Shown: piece after piece, positions 24,501 through 57,000 of the stretch
Position numbering within the stretch: position 1 is the stretch's first letter
Layout: every line of letters starts with the position of its first letter
Assembly (NCBI GenBank): GCA_964019415.1
Contig: OZ025876.1
Coordinates: 6,808,293-6,872,292 of the forward strand
From: Ianthella basta
Lineage: Eukaryota > Porifera > Demospongiae > Verongiida > Ianthellidae
DNA length: 64,000 bases
Direction: 5' to 3'
The notes under the pieces: generated by a model
Seen by the model: the letters and a program-made list of their open reading frames with translations, nothing else
Database searches by the model: none
Told to the model about the DNA's origin: nothing
Translations under genes and position numbers: made by a program

Positions 24501-27500
24501 CTATCCCCCTAGGACATTACTAAATGGTGACTACTGTCCCCCTAGGACACTACTAAATGGTGACTACTGTCCCCCTAGGACACTACTAAATGGTGACTAC
24601 TGTCCCCCTAGGACACTACTAAATGGTGACTACTATCTCCCTAGGACACTACTAAATGGTGACTACTGTCCCCCTAGGACACTACTAAATGGTGACTACT
24701 GTCTCCCTAGGACACTACTAAATGGCGACTACTATCCCCCTAGGACACTACTAAATGGTGACTACTATCCCCCTAGGACACTACTAAATGGTGACTACTG
24801 TCCCCCTAGGACACTACTAAATGGTGACTACTATCCCCCTAGGACACTACTAAATGGAGACTACTATCCCCCTAGGACACTACTAAATGGTGACTACTGT
24901 CCCCCTAGGACACTACTAAATGGAGACTACTATCCCCCTAGGACACTACTAAATGGCGACTACTGTCCCCCTAGGACACTACTAAATGGTGACTACTGTC
25001 CCCCTAGGACACTACTAAATGGTGACTACTATCCCCTTAGGACACTACTAAATGGCGACTACTATCTCCCTAGGACACTACTAAATGGTGACTACTGTCC
25101 CCCTAGGACACTACTAAATGGTGACTACTGTCCCCCTAGGACACTACTAAATGGCGAATACTATCTCCCTAGGACACTACTAAATGGTGACTACTATCCC
25201 CCTAGGACACTACTAAATGGTGACTACTGTCCCCCTAGGACACTACTAAATGGTGACTACTGTCCCCCTAGGACACTACTAAATGGTGACTACTATCCCC
25301 CTATATAGGACACTACTAAATGGTGACTACTATCCCCTTAGGACACTACTAAATGGCGACTACTATCTCCCTAGGACACTACTAAATGGTGACTACTGTC
25401 CCCCTAGGACACTACTAAATGGCGACTACTATCCCCCTAGGACACTACTAAATGGTGACTACTGTCCCCTTAGGACACTACTAAATGGTGACTACTATCT
25501 CCCTAGGACACTACTAAATGGTGACTACTGTCCCCCTAGGACACTACTAAATGGTGACTACTGTCCCCCTAGGACACTACTAAATGGTGACTACTGTCCC
25601 CCTAGGACACTACTAAATGGTGACTACTGTCCCCCTAGGACACTACTAAATGGTGACTACTGTCCCCCTAGGACACTACTAAATGGCGACTACTATCCCC
25701 CTAGGACACTACTAAATGGTGACTACTATCCCCCTAGGACACTACTAAATGGTGACTACTGTCCCCCTAGGACACTACTAAATGGTGACTACTGTCCCCC
25801 TAGGACACTACTAAATGGAGACTACTATCCCCCTAGGACACTACTAAATGGTGACTACTATCCCCTTAGGACACTACTAAATGGCGACTACTATCTCCCT
25901 AGGACACTACTAAATGGTGACTACTGTCCCCCTAGGACACTACTAAATGGTGACTACTGTCCCCCTAGGACACTACTAAATGTCGACTACTATCCCCCTA
26001 GGACACTACTAAATGGTGACTACTATCCCCCTAGGACACTACTAAATGGTGACTACTGTCCCCCTAGGACACTACTAAATGGTGACTACTGTCCGCCTAG
26101 GACACTACTAAATGGTGACTACTATCCCCCTATATAGGACACTACTAAATGGTGACTACTATCCCCTTAGGACACTACTAAATGGCGACTACTATCTCCC
26201 TAGGACACTACTAAATGGTGACTACTGTCCCCCTAGGACACTACTAAATGGCGACTACTATCCCCTTAGGACACTACTAAATGGTGACTACTGTCCCCCT
26301 AGGACACTACTAAATGGTGACTACTGTCCCCCTAGGACACTACTAAATGGTGACTACTGTCCCCCTAGGACACTACTAAATGGTGACTACTATCCCCCTA
26401 GGACACTACTAAATGGTGACTACTGTCCCCCTAGGACACTACTAAATGGCAACTACTATCCCCCTAGGACACTACTAAATGGTGACTACTATCCCCCTAG
26501 GACACTACTAAATGGCGACTACTATCTCCCTAGGACACTACTAAATGGTGACTACTGTCCCCTTAGGACACTACTAAATGGCGACTACTATCTCCCTAGG
26601 ACACTACTAAATGGTGACTACTGTCCCCCTAGGACACTACTAAATAGCGACTACTATCTCCCTAGTACACTACTAAATGGTGACTACTGTCCCCCTAGGA
26701 CACTACTAAATGGTGACTACTATCTCCCTAGTACACTACTAAATGGTGACTACTGTCCCCCTAGGACACTACTAAATGGTGACTACTATCCCCTAGGACA
26801 CTACTAAATGGTGACTACTATCCCCCTAGGACACTACTAAATGGTGACTACTATCTCCCTAGGACACTACTAAATGGTGACTACTGTCCCCCTAGGACAC
26901 TACTAAATGGTGACTACTATCTCCCTAGGACACTACTAAATGGTGACTACTATCCCCCTAGGACATTACTAAATGGTGACTACTGTCCCCCTAGGACACT
27001 ACTAAATGGTGACTACTGTCCCCCTAGGACACTACTAAATGGTGACTACTGTCCCCCTATGACACTACTAAATGGTGACTACTATCTCCCTAGGACACTA
27101 CTAAATGGTGACTACTGTCCCCCTAGGACACTACTAAATGGTGACTACTGTCCCCCTAGGACACTACTAAATGGCGACTACTATCCCCCTAGGACACTAC
27201 TAAATGGTGACTACTATCCCCCTAGGACACTACTAAATGGTGACTACTATCCCCCTAGGACACTACTAAATGGTGACTACTGTCCCCCTAGGACACTACT
27301 AAATGGAGACTACTATCCCCCTAGGACACTACTAAATGGTGACTACTATCCCCTTAGGACACTACTAAATGGCGACTACTATCTCCCTAAGACACTACTA
27401 AATGGTGACTACTGTCCCCCTAGGACACTACTAAATGGCGACTACTGTCCCCCTAGGACACTACTAAATGGCGAATACTATCTCCCTAGGACACTACTAA

Positions 27501-30191
27501 ATGGTGACTACTATCCCCCTAGGACACTACTAAATGGTGACTACTGTCCCCCTAGGACACTACTAAATGGTGACTACTGTCCCCCTAGGACACTACTAAA
27601 TGGTGACTACTATCCCCCTATATAGGACACTACTAAATGGTGACTACTATCCCCTTAGGACACTACTAAATGGCGACTACTATCTCCCTAGGACACTACT
27701 AAATGGTGACTACTGTCCCCCTAGGACACTACTAAATGGCGACTACTATCCCCCTAGGACACTACTAAATGGTGACTACTGTCCCCCTAGGACACTACTA
27801 AATGGTGACTACTGTCCCCCTAGGACACTACTAAATGGTGACTACTGTCCCCCTAGGACACTACTAAATGGTGACTACTATCCCCTAGGACACTACTAAA
27901 TGGCGACTACTGTCCCCCTAAGACACTACTAAATGGTGACTACTATCCCCCTAGGACACTACTAAATGGCGACTACTATCCCCCTAGGACACTACTAAAT
28001 GGCGACTACTATCCCCCTAGGACACTACTAAATGGTGACTACTATCCCCCTAGGACACTACTAAATGGCGACTACTATCCCCCTAGGACACTACTAAATG
28101 GTGACTACTGTCCCCCTAGGACACTACTAAATGGTGACTACTATCTCCCTAGGACACTACTAAATGGTGACTACTGTCCCCTTAGGACACTACTAAATGG
28201 CGACTACTATCTCCCTAGGACACTACTAAATGGTGACTACTGTCCCCCTAGGACACTACTAAATGGTGACTACTATCCCCCTAGGACACTACTAAATGGC
28301 GACTACTATTCCCCTAGGACACTACTAAATGGTGACTACTGTCCCCCTAGGACACTACTAAATGGTGACTACTATCCCCCTAGGACACTACTAAATGGCG
28401 ACTACTGTCCCCCTAGGACACTACTAAATGGTGACTACTGTCCCCCTAGGACACTACTAAATGGTGACTACTATCCCCCTAGGACACTACTAAATGGCGA
28501 CTACTGTCCCCCTAGGACACTACTAAATGGTGACTACTGTCCCCTTAGGACACTACTAAATGGTGACTACTATCCCCCTAGGACACTACTAAATGGCGAC
28601 TACTGTTCCCCTAGGACACTACTATATGGTGACTACTATCCCCCTAGGACACTACTAAATGGCGACTACTGTCCCTCTAGGACACTACTAAATGGTGACT
28701 ACTATCCCCCTAGGACACTACTAAATGGTGACTACTATCCCCCTAGGACACTACTAAATGGTGACTACTATCCCCCTAGGACACTACTAAATGGCGACTA
28801 CTGTCCCCCTAGGACACTACTGAATGGTGACTACTGTCCCCCTAGGACACTACTAAATGGTGACTACTATCCCCCTAGGACACTACTAAATGGCGACTAC
28901 TATCCCCCTAGGACACTACTAAATGGTGACTACTGTCCCCCTAGGACACTACTAAATGGTGACTACTGTCCCCCTAGGACACTACTAAATGGTGACTACT
29001 ATCCCCCTAGGACACTACTAAATGGCGACTACTGTCCCCCTAGGACACTACTAAATGGTGACTACTGTCCCCCTAGGACACTACTAAATGGTGACTACTG
29101 TCCCCCTAGGACACTGCTAAATGGTGACTGCTATCTCCCTAGGACACTACTAAATGGTGACTACTGTCCCCCTAGGACACTACTAAATGGTGACTACTAT
29201 CCCCCTAGGACACTACTAAATGGCGACTACTATCCCCCTAGGACACTACTAAATGGCGACTACTGTCCCCCTAGGACACTTCTAAATGGTGACTACTATC
29301 TCCCTAGGACACTACTAAATGGTGACTACTGTCCCCCTAGGACACTACTAAATGGTGACTACTATCTCCCTAGGACACTACTAAATGGCGACTACTGTCC
29401 CCCTAGGACACTACTAAATGGTGACTACTGTGCCCCTAGGACACTACTAAATGGTGACTACTGTCCCCCTAGGACACTACTAAATGGTGACTACTATTCC
29501 CCTAGGACACTACTAAATGGTGACTACTATCCCCCTAGGACACTACTAAATGGTGACTACTATCCCCTTAGGACACTACTAAATGGCGACTACTATCCCC
29601 CTAGGACACTACTAAATGGTGGCTACTATCCCCTTAGGACACTACTAAATGGTGACTACTGTCCCCCTAGGACACTACTAAATGGTGACTACTGTCCCCT
29701 TAGGACACTACTAAATGGTGACTACTGTCCCCCTAGGACACTACTAAATGGTGACTACTATCCCCCTAGGACACTACTAAATGGCGACTACTATTCCCCT
29801 AGGACACTACTAAATGGTGACTACTGTCCCCCTAGGACACTACTAAATGGTGACTACTGTCCCCTTAGGACACTACTAAATGGTGACTACTATCCCCCTA
29901 GGACACTACTAAATGGTGACTACTATCTCCCTAGGACACTACTAAATGGCGACTACTATTCCACTAGGACACTACTAAATGGTGACTACTGTCCCCCTAG
30001 GACACTACTGAATGGTGACTACTGTCCCCCTAGGACACTACTAAATGGTGACTACTATTCCCCTAGGACACTACTAAATGGTGACTACTATCCCCCTAGG
30101 ACACTACTAAATGGTGACTACTATTCCCCTAGGATATTACTAAATGACGGCTATCCCCCTAGGACACTACTAAATGGCAACTACTATCCCA
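18569..30191 (+). repeat. 33-bp minisatellite array, about 350 copies, higher-order structure
   Basis: An 11.6-kb head-to-tail array of a 33-bp unit with core GGACACTACTAAATGG, then GTGACTAC, then TATCCCCCTA. Variation is confined to a few sites: GGT/GGC/GGA, TAT/TGT, and CCCCCT/CTCCCT/CCCCTT/TCCCCT. A 36-bp variant with a CCCCCTATATAGG junction recurs near 19769, 20895, 22118, 23310, 23545, 23648, 25301, 26130 and 27618. The same ordered run of variants follows many of them, so longer blocks have themselves duplicated. Some units are 32 bp (TATCCCCTAGG). Because 33 is divisible by three, long open frames of an 11-residue repeat (RTLLNGDYYPP) appear. They are broken by stops at the TATATAGG junctions and by the 32-bp units, and I do not regard them as genes. 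Confidence 0.97.
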
Positions 30192-30707
30192 TGCATTTAT
30201 ATGTACCTATAACATGGCTGCCTCAGCTAAAGCAACATGGTCTATAGCTACTAAATATAACCTTACTTGTGCTGACAAATATAACTATCACAAACATGCA
30301 TTCTACATGTATGAGTATTTACTATTCCATAGAGAGTGAAAGGTGATTGTCTGCTGCCAGGTGAGGAAAAGAAGGGAATCTGCCGTCATCTTCCTGACTA
30401 GCTAGCCATGTATCCATCAGCATATGCATGGATGCCACATGCCTGATCAAGCACTGAAACAATTCAGTCATTCACACCAGCTGGCCATGTGCCCCACTTA
30501 TATATAAACTACACCCAATGATATTATACTAATAGTACACTGTATATAGCCAGTGGCTTGCATGAGAAATATTATCATTGACCATTATAAAATTAATACA
30601 ATAAGTAATGTAATTTTCGTGACTGACACAAGTATAAACAAAATTACACGCACATATTTTTTGTTGTTTCTTAACACACTGTGTTCACGCCATTGTACAT
30701 TATAATT
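30192..30707. other. 3' flank of receptor gene A, start of duplicated unit
   Basis: Homology to 49831-50640 starts near ATGGCTGCC at 30213, immediately after the minisatellite. No other gene is visible. Confidence 0.7.
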
Positions 30708-48937
<18,230 letters not shown>

Positions 48938-49102
48938 CTTCTCCAAAGGACCTTTGCCAGTCCAGCAAAATGTAGAGCCCTTAATAGGGAGGTTGGGGGC
49001 GTGCACGTGGGAGTTGTGCGTGGGTACCTACTACACAAACATAGGTACCTAATTAGGTATTTGTGAGTACAGACACTGGTTGCTAACCTGGTGGAGTGAG
49101 TA

Positions 49103-49148
49103 GTGTGTGTGTGTGTGTGTGCACGCGCGCGCGTGTGTATGTGTGTAC

Positions 49149-49229
<81 letters not shown>

Positions 49230-49261
49230 CGTGTGCGTGTGTGCATGTGCGCGTGTGCGCA

Positions 49262-49310
<49 letters not shown>

Positions 49311-49324
49311 ATGTGCGTGTGTAT
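49103..49324. repeat. (GT)n microsatellite upstream of receptor A
   Basis: GT repeats with GCGCGC and ACGTATG interruptions. Equivalent to 60440-61160 in copy B, where the tract is split by an insertion. Confidence 0.96.
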
Positions 49325-49329
49325 ACCTG

Positions 49330-49830
49330 TGAAGTGTGTGCCTCATGAAAAGTAGTTCATGTTTCTACTTTTGCTGTTCATGTTCACTGCATATATACAC
49401 ACGACTGAAGTAAAAGCAAGCTGCAACATATCCGGTGTGTCAGACAGAGCTCACACCATGCAAATGTAGTTCATGACCTCACTGCTATACCATAGTACGT
49501 GGTGCATGACTTTGGGGGAGCATCGGTCTGCAGTGCATCATGACCACAAACATGCAGTAGTGTAGTAAGATGGTTCAAGTTAGGGGGGCTGAATCAACCT
49601 GCAAGTGGCCTGCAGTGGGTAGCCCAGTTCAATGAATCTTATCATTACCCATTGATACCAAAATGCATTTGTTAAATGGTTAGCCTAGGCTCTGCAATAC
49701 TTGAGTCAAATATAGGCTGTACAGCTAATTTTCTAAGGGGGCTAAACCCCTCCCCTCATTTCAATCCAAGGGGGCTCAGCCCCCCTACGCCCCTGACATG
49801 ACTCTAGAGGGATGCATTTAGACCCGCAAT
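49330..49830. other. Junction between duplicated units
   Basis: Homology with the copy B upstream region fades near 49425. Homology with the copy A 3' flank resumes near 49831. The roughly 400 bp between is unique here. It contains GGGGGCT(A/C)A(A/G)CCCC motifs but no gene. Confidence 0.6.
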
Positions 49831-50663
49831 ATGGCTGCCACTACCTCAGCTAAAGCAACACAGTCTACTAAATATAACTTTACTTGTGCTGACAAAAATA
49901 TTTATAACAATCACAAACATGTATTTTACATGTATGAGTATTCACTATTCCATAGAGAATGAAAGGTGATTGTCTGCTGCCAGGTGAGGAAAAGAAGGGA
50001 ATCTGCTGTCATCTTCCTGACTAGCTAGCCATGTATCCATCAGCATATGCATGGATGCCACATGCCTGATCAAGCACTGAAACAATTCAGTCATTCACAC
50101 CAGCCCGCCATGTGCCCCACTTATATATAAACTACAACCAATGATATTATACTAATAGTACACTGTATATAGCCAGTGGCTTGCATGAGAAATATTATCA
50201 TTGACCATTATAAATACAATAAGTATTGTAACGTTCATGACTGACACATTACTCCTGCAGGACTGCTTGCATATATTTAAATTCTAGAATCCTATAATTA
50301 TATAACTAATCATGTCATATAGACCATGCATATATATACAGGACATGCTTCGCTTCAGAGATACACTTAATTCAAGATGCATGGTCACTTACAGCTTATG
50401 AATATGCCGGTTAAACTTAAAACAAGAAAACTATAATGCACATGGTTTATAATAAACATAAAATTATTATATGGGTAAACTACTAGTACTAGTAAACTGC
50501 ATACACATGTGTATGACTTTATGTGTACTATACCACAGCACAGCTGCATATAAATACTGCCAGCAGTAAAGTGCATGATGAACACGAATATAAACAAAAT
50601 TGCACACACGTATTCTTTGTTGTTTCTTAATACAGTATGTTTACGACATTGTACATTATAACT

Positions 50664-50979
50664 CTACACATCCAAGCTGTCGTGGTCTGGAGATGGCAAA
50701 GTCGTATTGTCCCCAGTGTCATTATTGCCATAAGAAATCCCCGAGCTCTGAGAGTAGGAGTTTCTGGCTACAGCCACAGGGAAGAAGGAATCTGGCTCAG
50801 GGGAGGGGCTGGCAGCATGGCAGGGTTCTCCAAATGACTGAGGAAGGGAGGAGAGGGAAGGAAAGTCAAGTAGATTCACTATGTTCACACTACACATTAA
50901 CGCCATAACATTTTGAGTTATTATAGTACTTGCATATACAAACAAACCGTCCTGTCACACACAAGTACACACACACATA

Positions 50980-51022
<43 letters not shown>

Positions 51023-54000
51023 TAAATTGCTATTGACTGTGGTTACCAGGTTTCTAGAAACAATACACAGCTACATGCGCATGAGGGTTGAGTGGCCTCT
51101 AGCCCTGGCAGTTCATGCACCATTCTGTTAGCTTACTGTTGGGCTGTTGCTCTGGTAGCTGTCTGCACCAATCAAGTGGTTTGCTCTTGTGAAGGCACTC
51201 TCGTGATCATGAACATTCGTCCTGGTCACTTCGTTCAATCTGTACCTAAATGAAAGAGATGTGAAGGCATAGTCATTTGGGTTCTAAACTCAACTACACA
51301 CTACTGCAATGGGCTCTTCACAGAGTAGCCCACAGCAACTAGAAACACATTGGGCACCTGACGTGTCCCATCTACATATGTATATGTGTCTATGTACATA
51401 GGGGATGAAAGTGTGATGAAAACGAACGCATACACATCTGCAGGGATAGATAGGAGGCCTATAAATTCCAAAACTGGGATGTCAGATTGGACGAGGTGGA
51501 ATGTAAATCAGGGTAAAGAAACATGGCTTGAAGAGACATCTACCTAGACATAGAGTTATCCACTGACACATGCAAACATAACTGGAGTCTCCCCCTCCAG
51601 CCCCTCCTCACCTCTTCACAGCCAGGAGAGCAAAGACAATTGCCAGAACAGACAGTACCACAATCAGTATGATGCCAAGGATGCCTCCCACAGCCGATCC
51701 TGTACAGGGGAACAAACAAGGCACAATTGACCACAGACAAGTGTGTATTGATACAGAAGTAGAATCTATCATATGTTATATACACAGTACACACACATGT
51801 ACTCTATATACACACAGTATTTGTAGCTCAGGAGATATGCAGGCTCTGTATATGTACAACAGATGTGTGTCCATTGTATGCTAGCCTCGTCCCCAGGCCC
51901 TTCGCGTTAATTATTGCAGACGGCCTGGGGACGAGGCGTATTGTATGCATGAGCTGTATTGTAACAGTCACACTTGATGTGGGGTGAGTGTGCAGTGTGT
52001 GGAGGTGGGTGTGGGTGAGGGAGTGGGTGTGGGTATGTGGGATAGGTGTGCAGTGTGGGGAGGTGTGTGTGTGTGTGTGTGGGTGTGTGAGGAAGTACAT
52101 AGATGTAAATGTATGGGAGACAGCGGACTTGTGTCATGGTGGGTGCAGGTGAGAGGTGGTAAAGGAAGAAGTTAACAGATGACACTTCTGTGGAATACAG
52201 TGTATGGGGTTGTTTGGTACACAACAGAGGGTATTAGCTACAAATACATATTGTACATACGTATTGTGCAGTAAAATACATATTGTGCAGTAAAATACAT
52301 ATTGTGCAGTAAAATACATATTGTGCAGTAATACTGCAATACGGAGAGATCAAACTCGGCTCCAAACATGTTCTCACCTCCAGCAATTGCCTGTTCCTCA
52401 CTTGCACGATTTGTGTCCGAGGCTGCCTCCTGAACATCTTCACAGCGACTACCTTGGTAGCCTGGAGCACACCTGAAGAATAGCAGAAGGGTACACCATT
52501 AGCTGAGCACTGAGAATAGATCGTGGCTATTGCACACTAAGTGAGGAATTCTCAGCTGGCTTGGGCATTAGAAAGGGTAGCTCTCTAAGTACGTAACAGC
52601 TTAAACATAGGGTTGGAACCTTGCCAATGTTTGACCAGATGCTCTGGTCTTCTTCAGGGCAAGGTCAGAATCTAGTGTTAGCACTTGTCATTCATAGCCA
52701 TGCTTGCATCTCATCATTCACTGTCACAGGATGTAAGGCATGTCTGAGGTGGCCTTGTATTTACGGTAATAAACTATGTACTAACATACAATTATTGCTC
52801 ACCCAAAAACCATACTAGAAAAATGGACATTATCAAGGCAATCGTGTCAGTATGCGGGTTTACAGGCATATTACAAGGGCAGTTTAAATGAATCATTCCA
52901 TCATACTGCCCACTAAATCCCACGGCTCTTTTAAGAGTTTTCAACTACTTACAAGCAAGCCAGCCGATTGTTGAAAATGATGCAAGTCCCATTGTTAAGG
53001 CAGAATCCTTCAACACACGCCCCTATAAAATGTACAAAGAGAGCAACAGATGCTGAACTACATCATCATTGTCGCTGTATGCATAACATTTGCAGGCATA
53101 CTCGAACTGTACAAAATAATTGTTTAACAAGAAAGTTGACACTAACACATGACACAGTACACATGGCCTAGCACAACACATCTCTATCCCCTTTGTCTCT
53201 CTCCCTTCCCTAACTCTGCATTGAGTGGTACTCTCACTGACACTTATTCTTTTCCCACCCTCACATCCTGCTTGATCGTGGTCCTTTATACATAACAAAC
53301 CCCTTCCTATCCCCTCAGCACACCTTGGCCACATTCCACAGCCCTCACTTCCCCTCACATACTGTCACCTATTCCTCTTCAAACACTTAAACTCCTCCTT
53401 ACACCTTCACTAACATCTCTCCCTCCCCCACCTCATATTTTTCCCTCATATTCTTACTGGTTTCGCATGTAATTTCAGTAAACGTTGGCTGACAATCACA
53501 GGTTTCAGGAGCCACACAAGTACCACCATTCTCACAGACATTGGTGCAAATAGCTGGAAGCCGGTTGAGACAGCAAGAGAGGAGAGAATGGAGAGAGAGA
53601 CAGAGAGGGAGGGATCGAGGGAGGGAGGAGCAATTATATGTAAAGATACTTAACGTAGCTAACTTAGATAACTTCACGTACTGTCACCAATTCCTTTTCA
53701 AACACTTAAACTCCTCCTTACACCTTCACTGACGTCTCTCCCTTCCCCACCCTACATTGTTGCCTCATATTCTTAATGGCTTCACATGTGGCAGAACTTC
53801 AATAATTCACTGAATTACAGAAACTGTCTAAGATGGTGTGAATCCAACTCGAAAGCTATATCATTGATCTGTTACTGCACATAAGCAGCAGTGAGTCTTT
53901 ACACTACCAAACTAGTACATCTTCATTGGTTGGTGTCTCACGGGTAGAGCATGTTGGTCCAGTCCAGCCGCCAACACAAGTGCAGCTGCCATCAACACTG

Positions 54001-57000
54001 TTGCACAAGCCTTCATTCTCACACGCACATGTTTCACTACAACCACTTCCAAATGTTCCCTCCGGACAAGCTACAACAGAGGAGAGAGAAAGAGGATGGG
54101 AAGTAACAACTGCATACATTGCCAGTTGACAGACAACATAGAACACAATGCTGTACAGGCTCGTTATTCAGTCATGGATGAATGGGGAAGACTTGTTTGT
54201 GCAAATCACCCTTCTGTTGCGTGATTTGTTCGAAACAGTTTCCGCGCTCAATATAGAATATATTCACACACTCTATATATTTTCCAGGTCCCTTCAATAA
54301 TACAGTGCCATACACTTGCCCATGAATGAAAGGAATCTGCCAGGATGGGCATGCATACATGGCAGAGCTGATGTGTATATAGATGTTTAGTACATACATC
54401 ATGCACAACAGAGTCAATACAACAAATCATCCCACACTCCATCTGCTATGCTGCACCACACCACTTACGTGTTTCACAGCTTTCACCAGTGAAGCCTGGA
54501 GCACAGCTACAGTTGAAGCCTCCAAGGATGTTGACACAGGTTCCTCCATTTAGGCAGAGAGCTGAAGCATTCTGAGTAACACACTCATCCACATCAATAC
54601 TGCAGTCCATTCCAGTGAACGCATCAATGCAGTCGCATGTGAAGTTGGCAATCTGGTCAGTGCAAGTCCCGTTGTTCTGGCATGGCTGTGTGTCACATTC
54701 ATCAATATCAACTGAACATCTGACGCCAGTGTACCCAGGGGCACACTGACACATGTACCCACTACTTTCATCAGTCTCAAAAGAGGTGAGACTGCAAGTG
54801 CCTCCATTCATGCATGGGTCAGGCTCACAGTCGTTGATATCCCTGCCACAAGTTGTCCCAGTGTAGCCTGCGGCACACGTGCATGTAAAGCTTGCAACTC
54901 CATCCACACATGTGCCATTGTTAGCGCATGGATTGCTGCTACATTCATCGATGTCAACATCGCATAGTGTCCCTGTGTAGCCTGGTGCACACGTGCAGAA
55001 GAACTGGTTCACACCATCTACACAAGTCGAACCATTCCTGCACATGTTTGGAGTGCACTCATCGATGTTGGTGGAACAGGTGACGCCTGTGAAACCTGCT
55101 GGACACTCACAGGTGAACCCATTAATACCGTCCTGGCATGTTCCTCCATTCTCACAGGGATTGCTTGCACAGTCGTCTGTGTTGTTCTGGCATGTTTCTC
55201 CTTCAAAACCTGCAACACACTGACAGGTGAATTGGTTGACACCATCAATGCAAATGCCACCATTTAAACACGGATTGGGAACACACTCATCAATGTTCAC
55301 TTCGCACAGTGTACCACTGTACCCTGCACTACAGCTACAGGTGTACACAGCCGAGCCTTGCACTGAAACGCAAGTACCTCCATTCTGACATTCACGCGTG
55401 GTGCAGGGATCCACCCAGGTCTCACAGTTAGTACCAGTAAACTGTGTGAGGCATGTGCAGGTGAAACTGTTGATACCGTCTACACAGGTTCCTCCATTCA
55501 TGCAGCTGTCAGAAGTGCAATCATTAATGTTGGTACCACAACGGTCGCCTGTGTAGCCAGCAAGACAGGTACATGTGAAAGTGTCTACACCGTCACTGCA
55601 TGTTCCTCCATTCAGGCACGGATTGGGAGAACAATCATCTATGTTATTCCCACAGGTGGCACCGGTGTATCCCGCAGGACAGGTGCATGTAAACGAATTC
55701 ACTCCATCGATACAAGTTCCTCCATTTTCACACGGTTCAGGTGAACATTCATCCACATCTGTTTGGCAGAGTTCTCCAGTATAGCCTGCAGGGCACTGGC
55801 AGATGTATGAGTTTACACCATTGACGCAGGTGGCACCATTAAAGCAAGGAGATGGATTACAATCATCAGCGACTCTTTCACACCGATCTCCAGTAAACCC
55901 AGGTGCACACAAACAGACAGGTGTGCCCGAGGACTCTTGGCATGTGCCCCCGTTCTGACAGTATCCTTCAATGCAGACTGGTGTGGGAAAGAGCAGTTGT
56001 ATATGTACATACAGTGAGTGAAACCTATCTACAGTGTGAACACACTAACTGACAGCTGGATGAGGGTACAACACATGTTGCATGTTCAGTGAACTGCCTT
56101 AGACAGCCACCAGCAACCTAACTAACCTATATAGAGAGGTGGCTGCTCTAAAAGAGGCAGACTGCAATGTTTAGTGTTATTTGCTGCCAGGGGAGCTGGC
56201 TGTTTTAGAGAGATGGCTGCCTCACTCAGTGACCATCTTAGACAGGTTCCACGTACAGTATATTGCATTCTGTGTACATGAAAACAACTCTCAGTTTCTT
56301 GAACATTACTATCATAAAATTGTGCTCACAGAAATGCTTGTTCATTCAATCTGACATCAGCCAAGATGGTCCGCAGGTGAAACAGTGACACAGGATACAG
56401 CAATAATATTAGTAGAGCTTTAGTTCAAGAGCTTAGAAACAATACAGTGTTTCCATCTTCCAGGCATTCAACTCAGTAACCATTGGGTCAAACTGGTGTG
56501 CTCCATTTAAGTTAATCCAATTACTTGTATTCTTACTGTGTACATACGTACGTACATGACTCAACCCAGGCCATTAAAACAGGTCAGCTTATTCTGATCT
56601 GCAGAAACAATTACTCATTCTTTTGCAATCTCATTCATGCATACCTGGGTTTTGATAGCTTCCTCCTCCCATTTTGAAGGGAAGACAGCCAGAATAGCCA
56701 GGACAGCTGATGTCTACTCTTAAGAGTTCTCCATCAATGGCATCAGGATTCAATTCCAATGTACTATCAACCTGAGATTGGAATGGGAAGTGGGGAGCCC
56801 ATAAGCCATTCACGTACGTACCATGCATGTGGCCTGTGACATGTTTACCTAAATAGCCTATCCAAATGTGTGATAACACAAGCAGCCTTGTGGACACAAG
56901 AGAGGTCAACGGGGTGCATGAAGTGTACTTCAACAAATAATTAAAGTCCTACCAGAACACTCCCATGGAGAATCATCCCCTATTATGTATGTATGTGAGT

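Noticed and set aside
18613..27899. Large proteins of 200-405 residues with an 11-residue repeat
   Set aside because: They arise because the 33-bp unit is divisible by three. Stops at junction units, 32-bp frameshifts and nonsynonymous variants argue against coding.
18569..30191. CRISPR-like array
   Set aside because: Units are contiguous with no unique spacers, no cas genes are present and the setting is eukaryotic.
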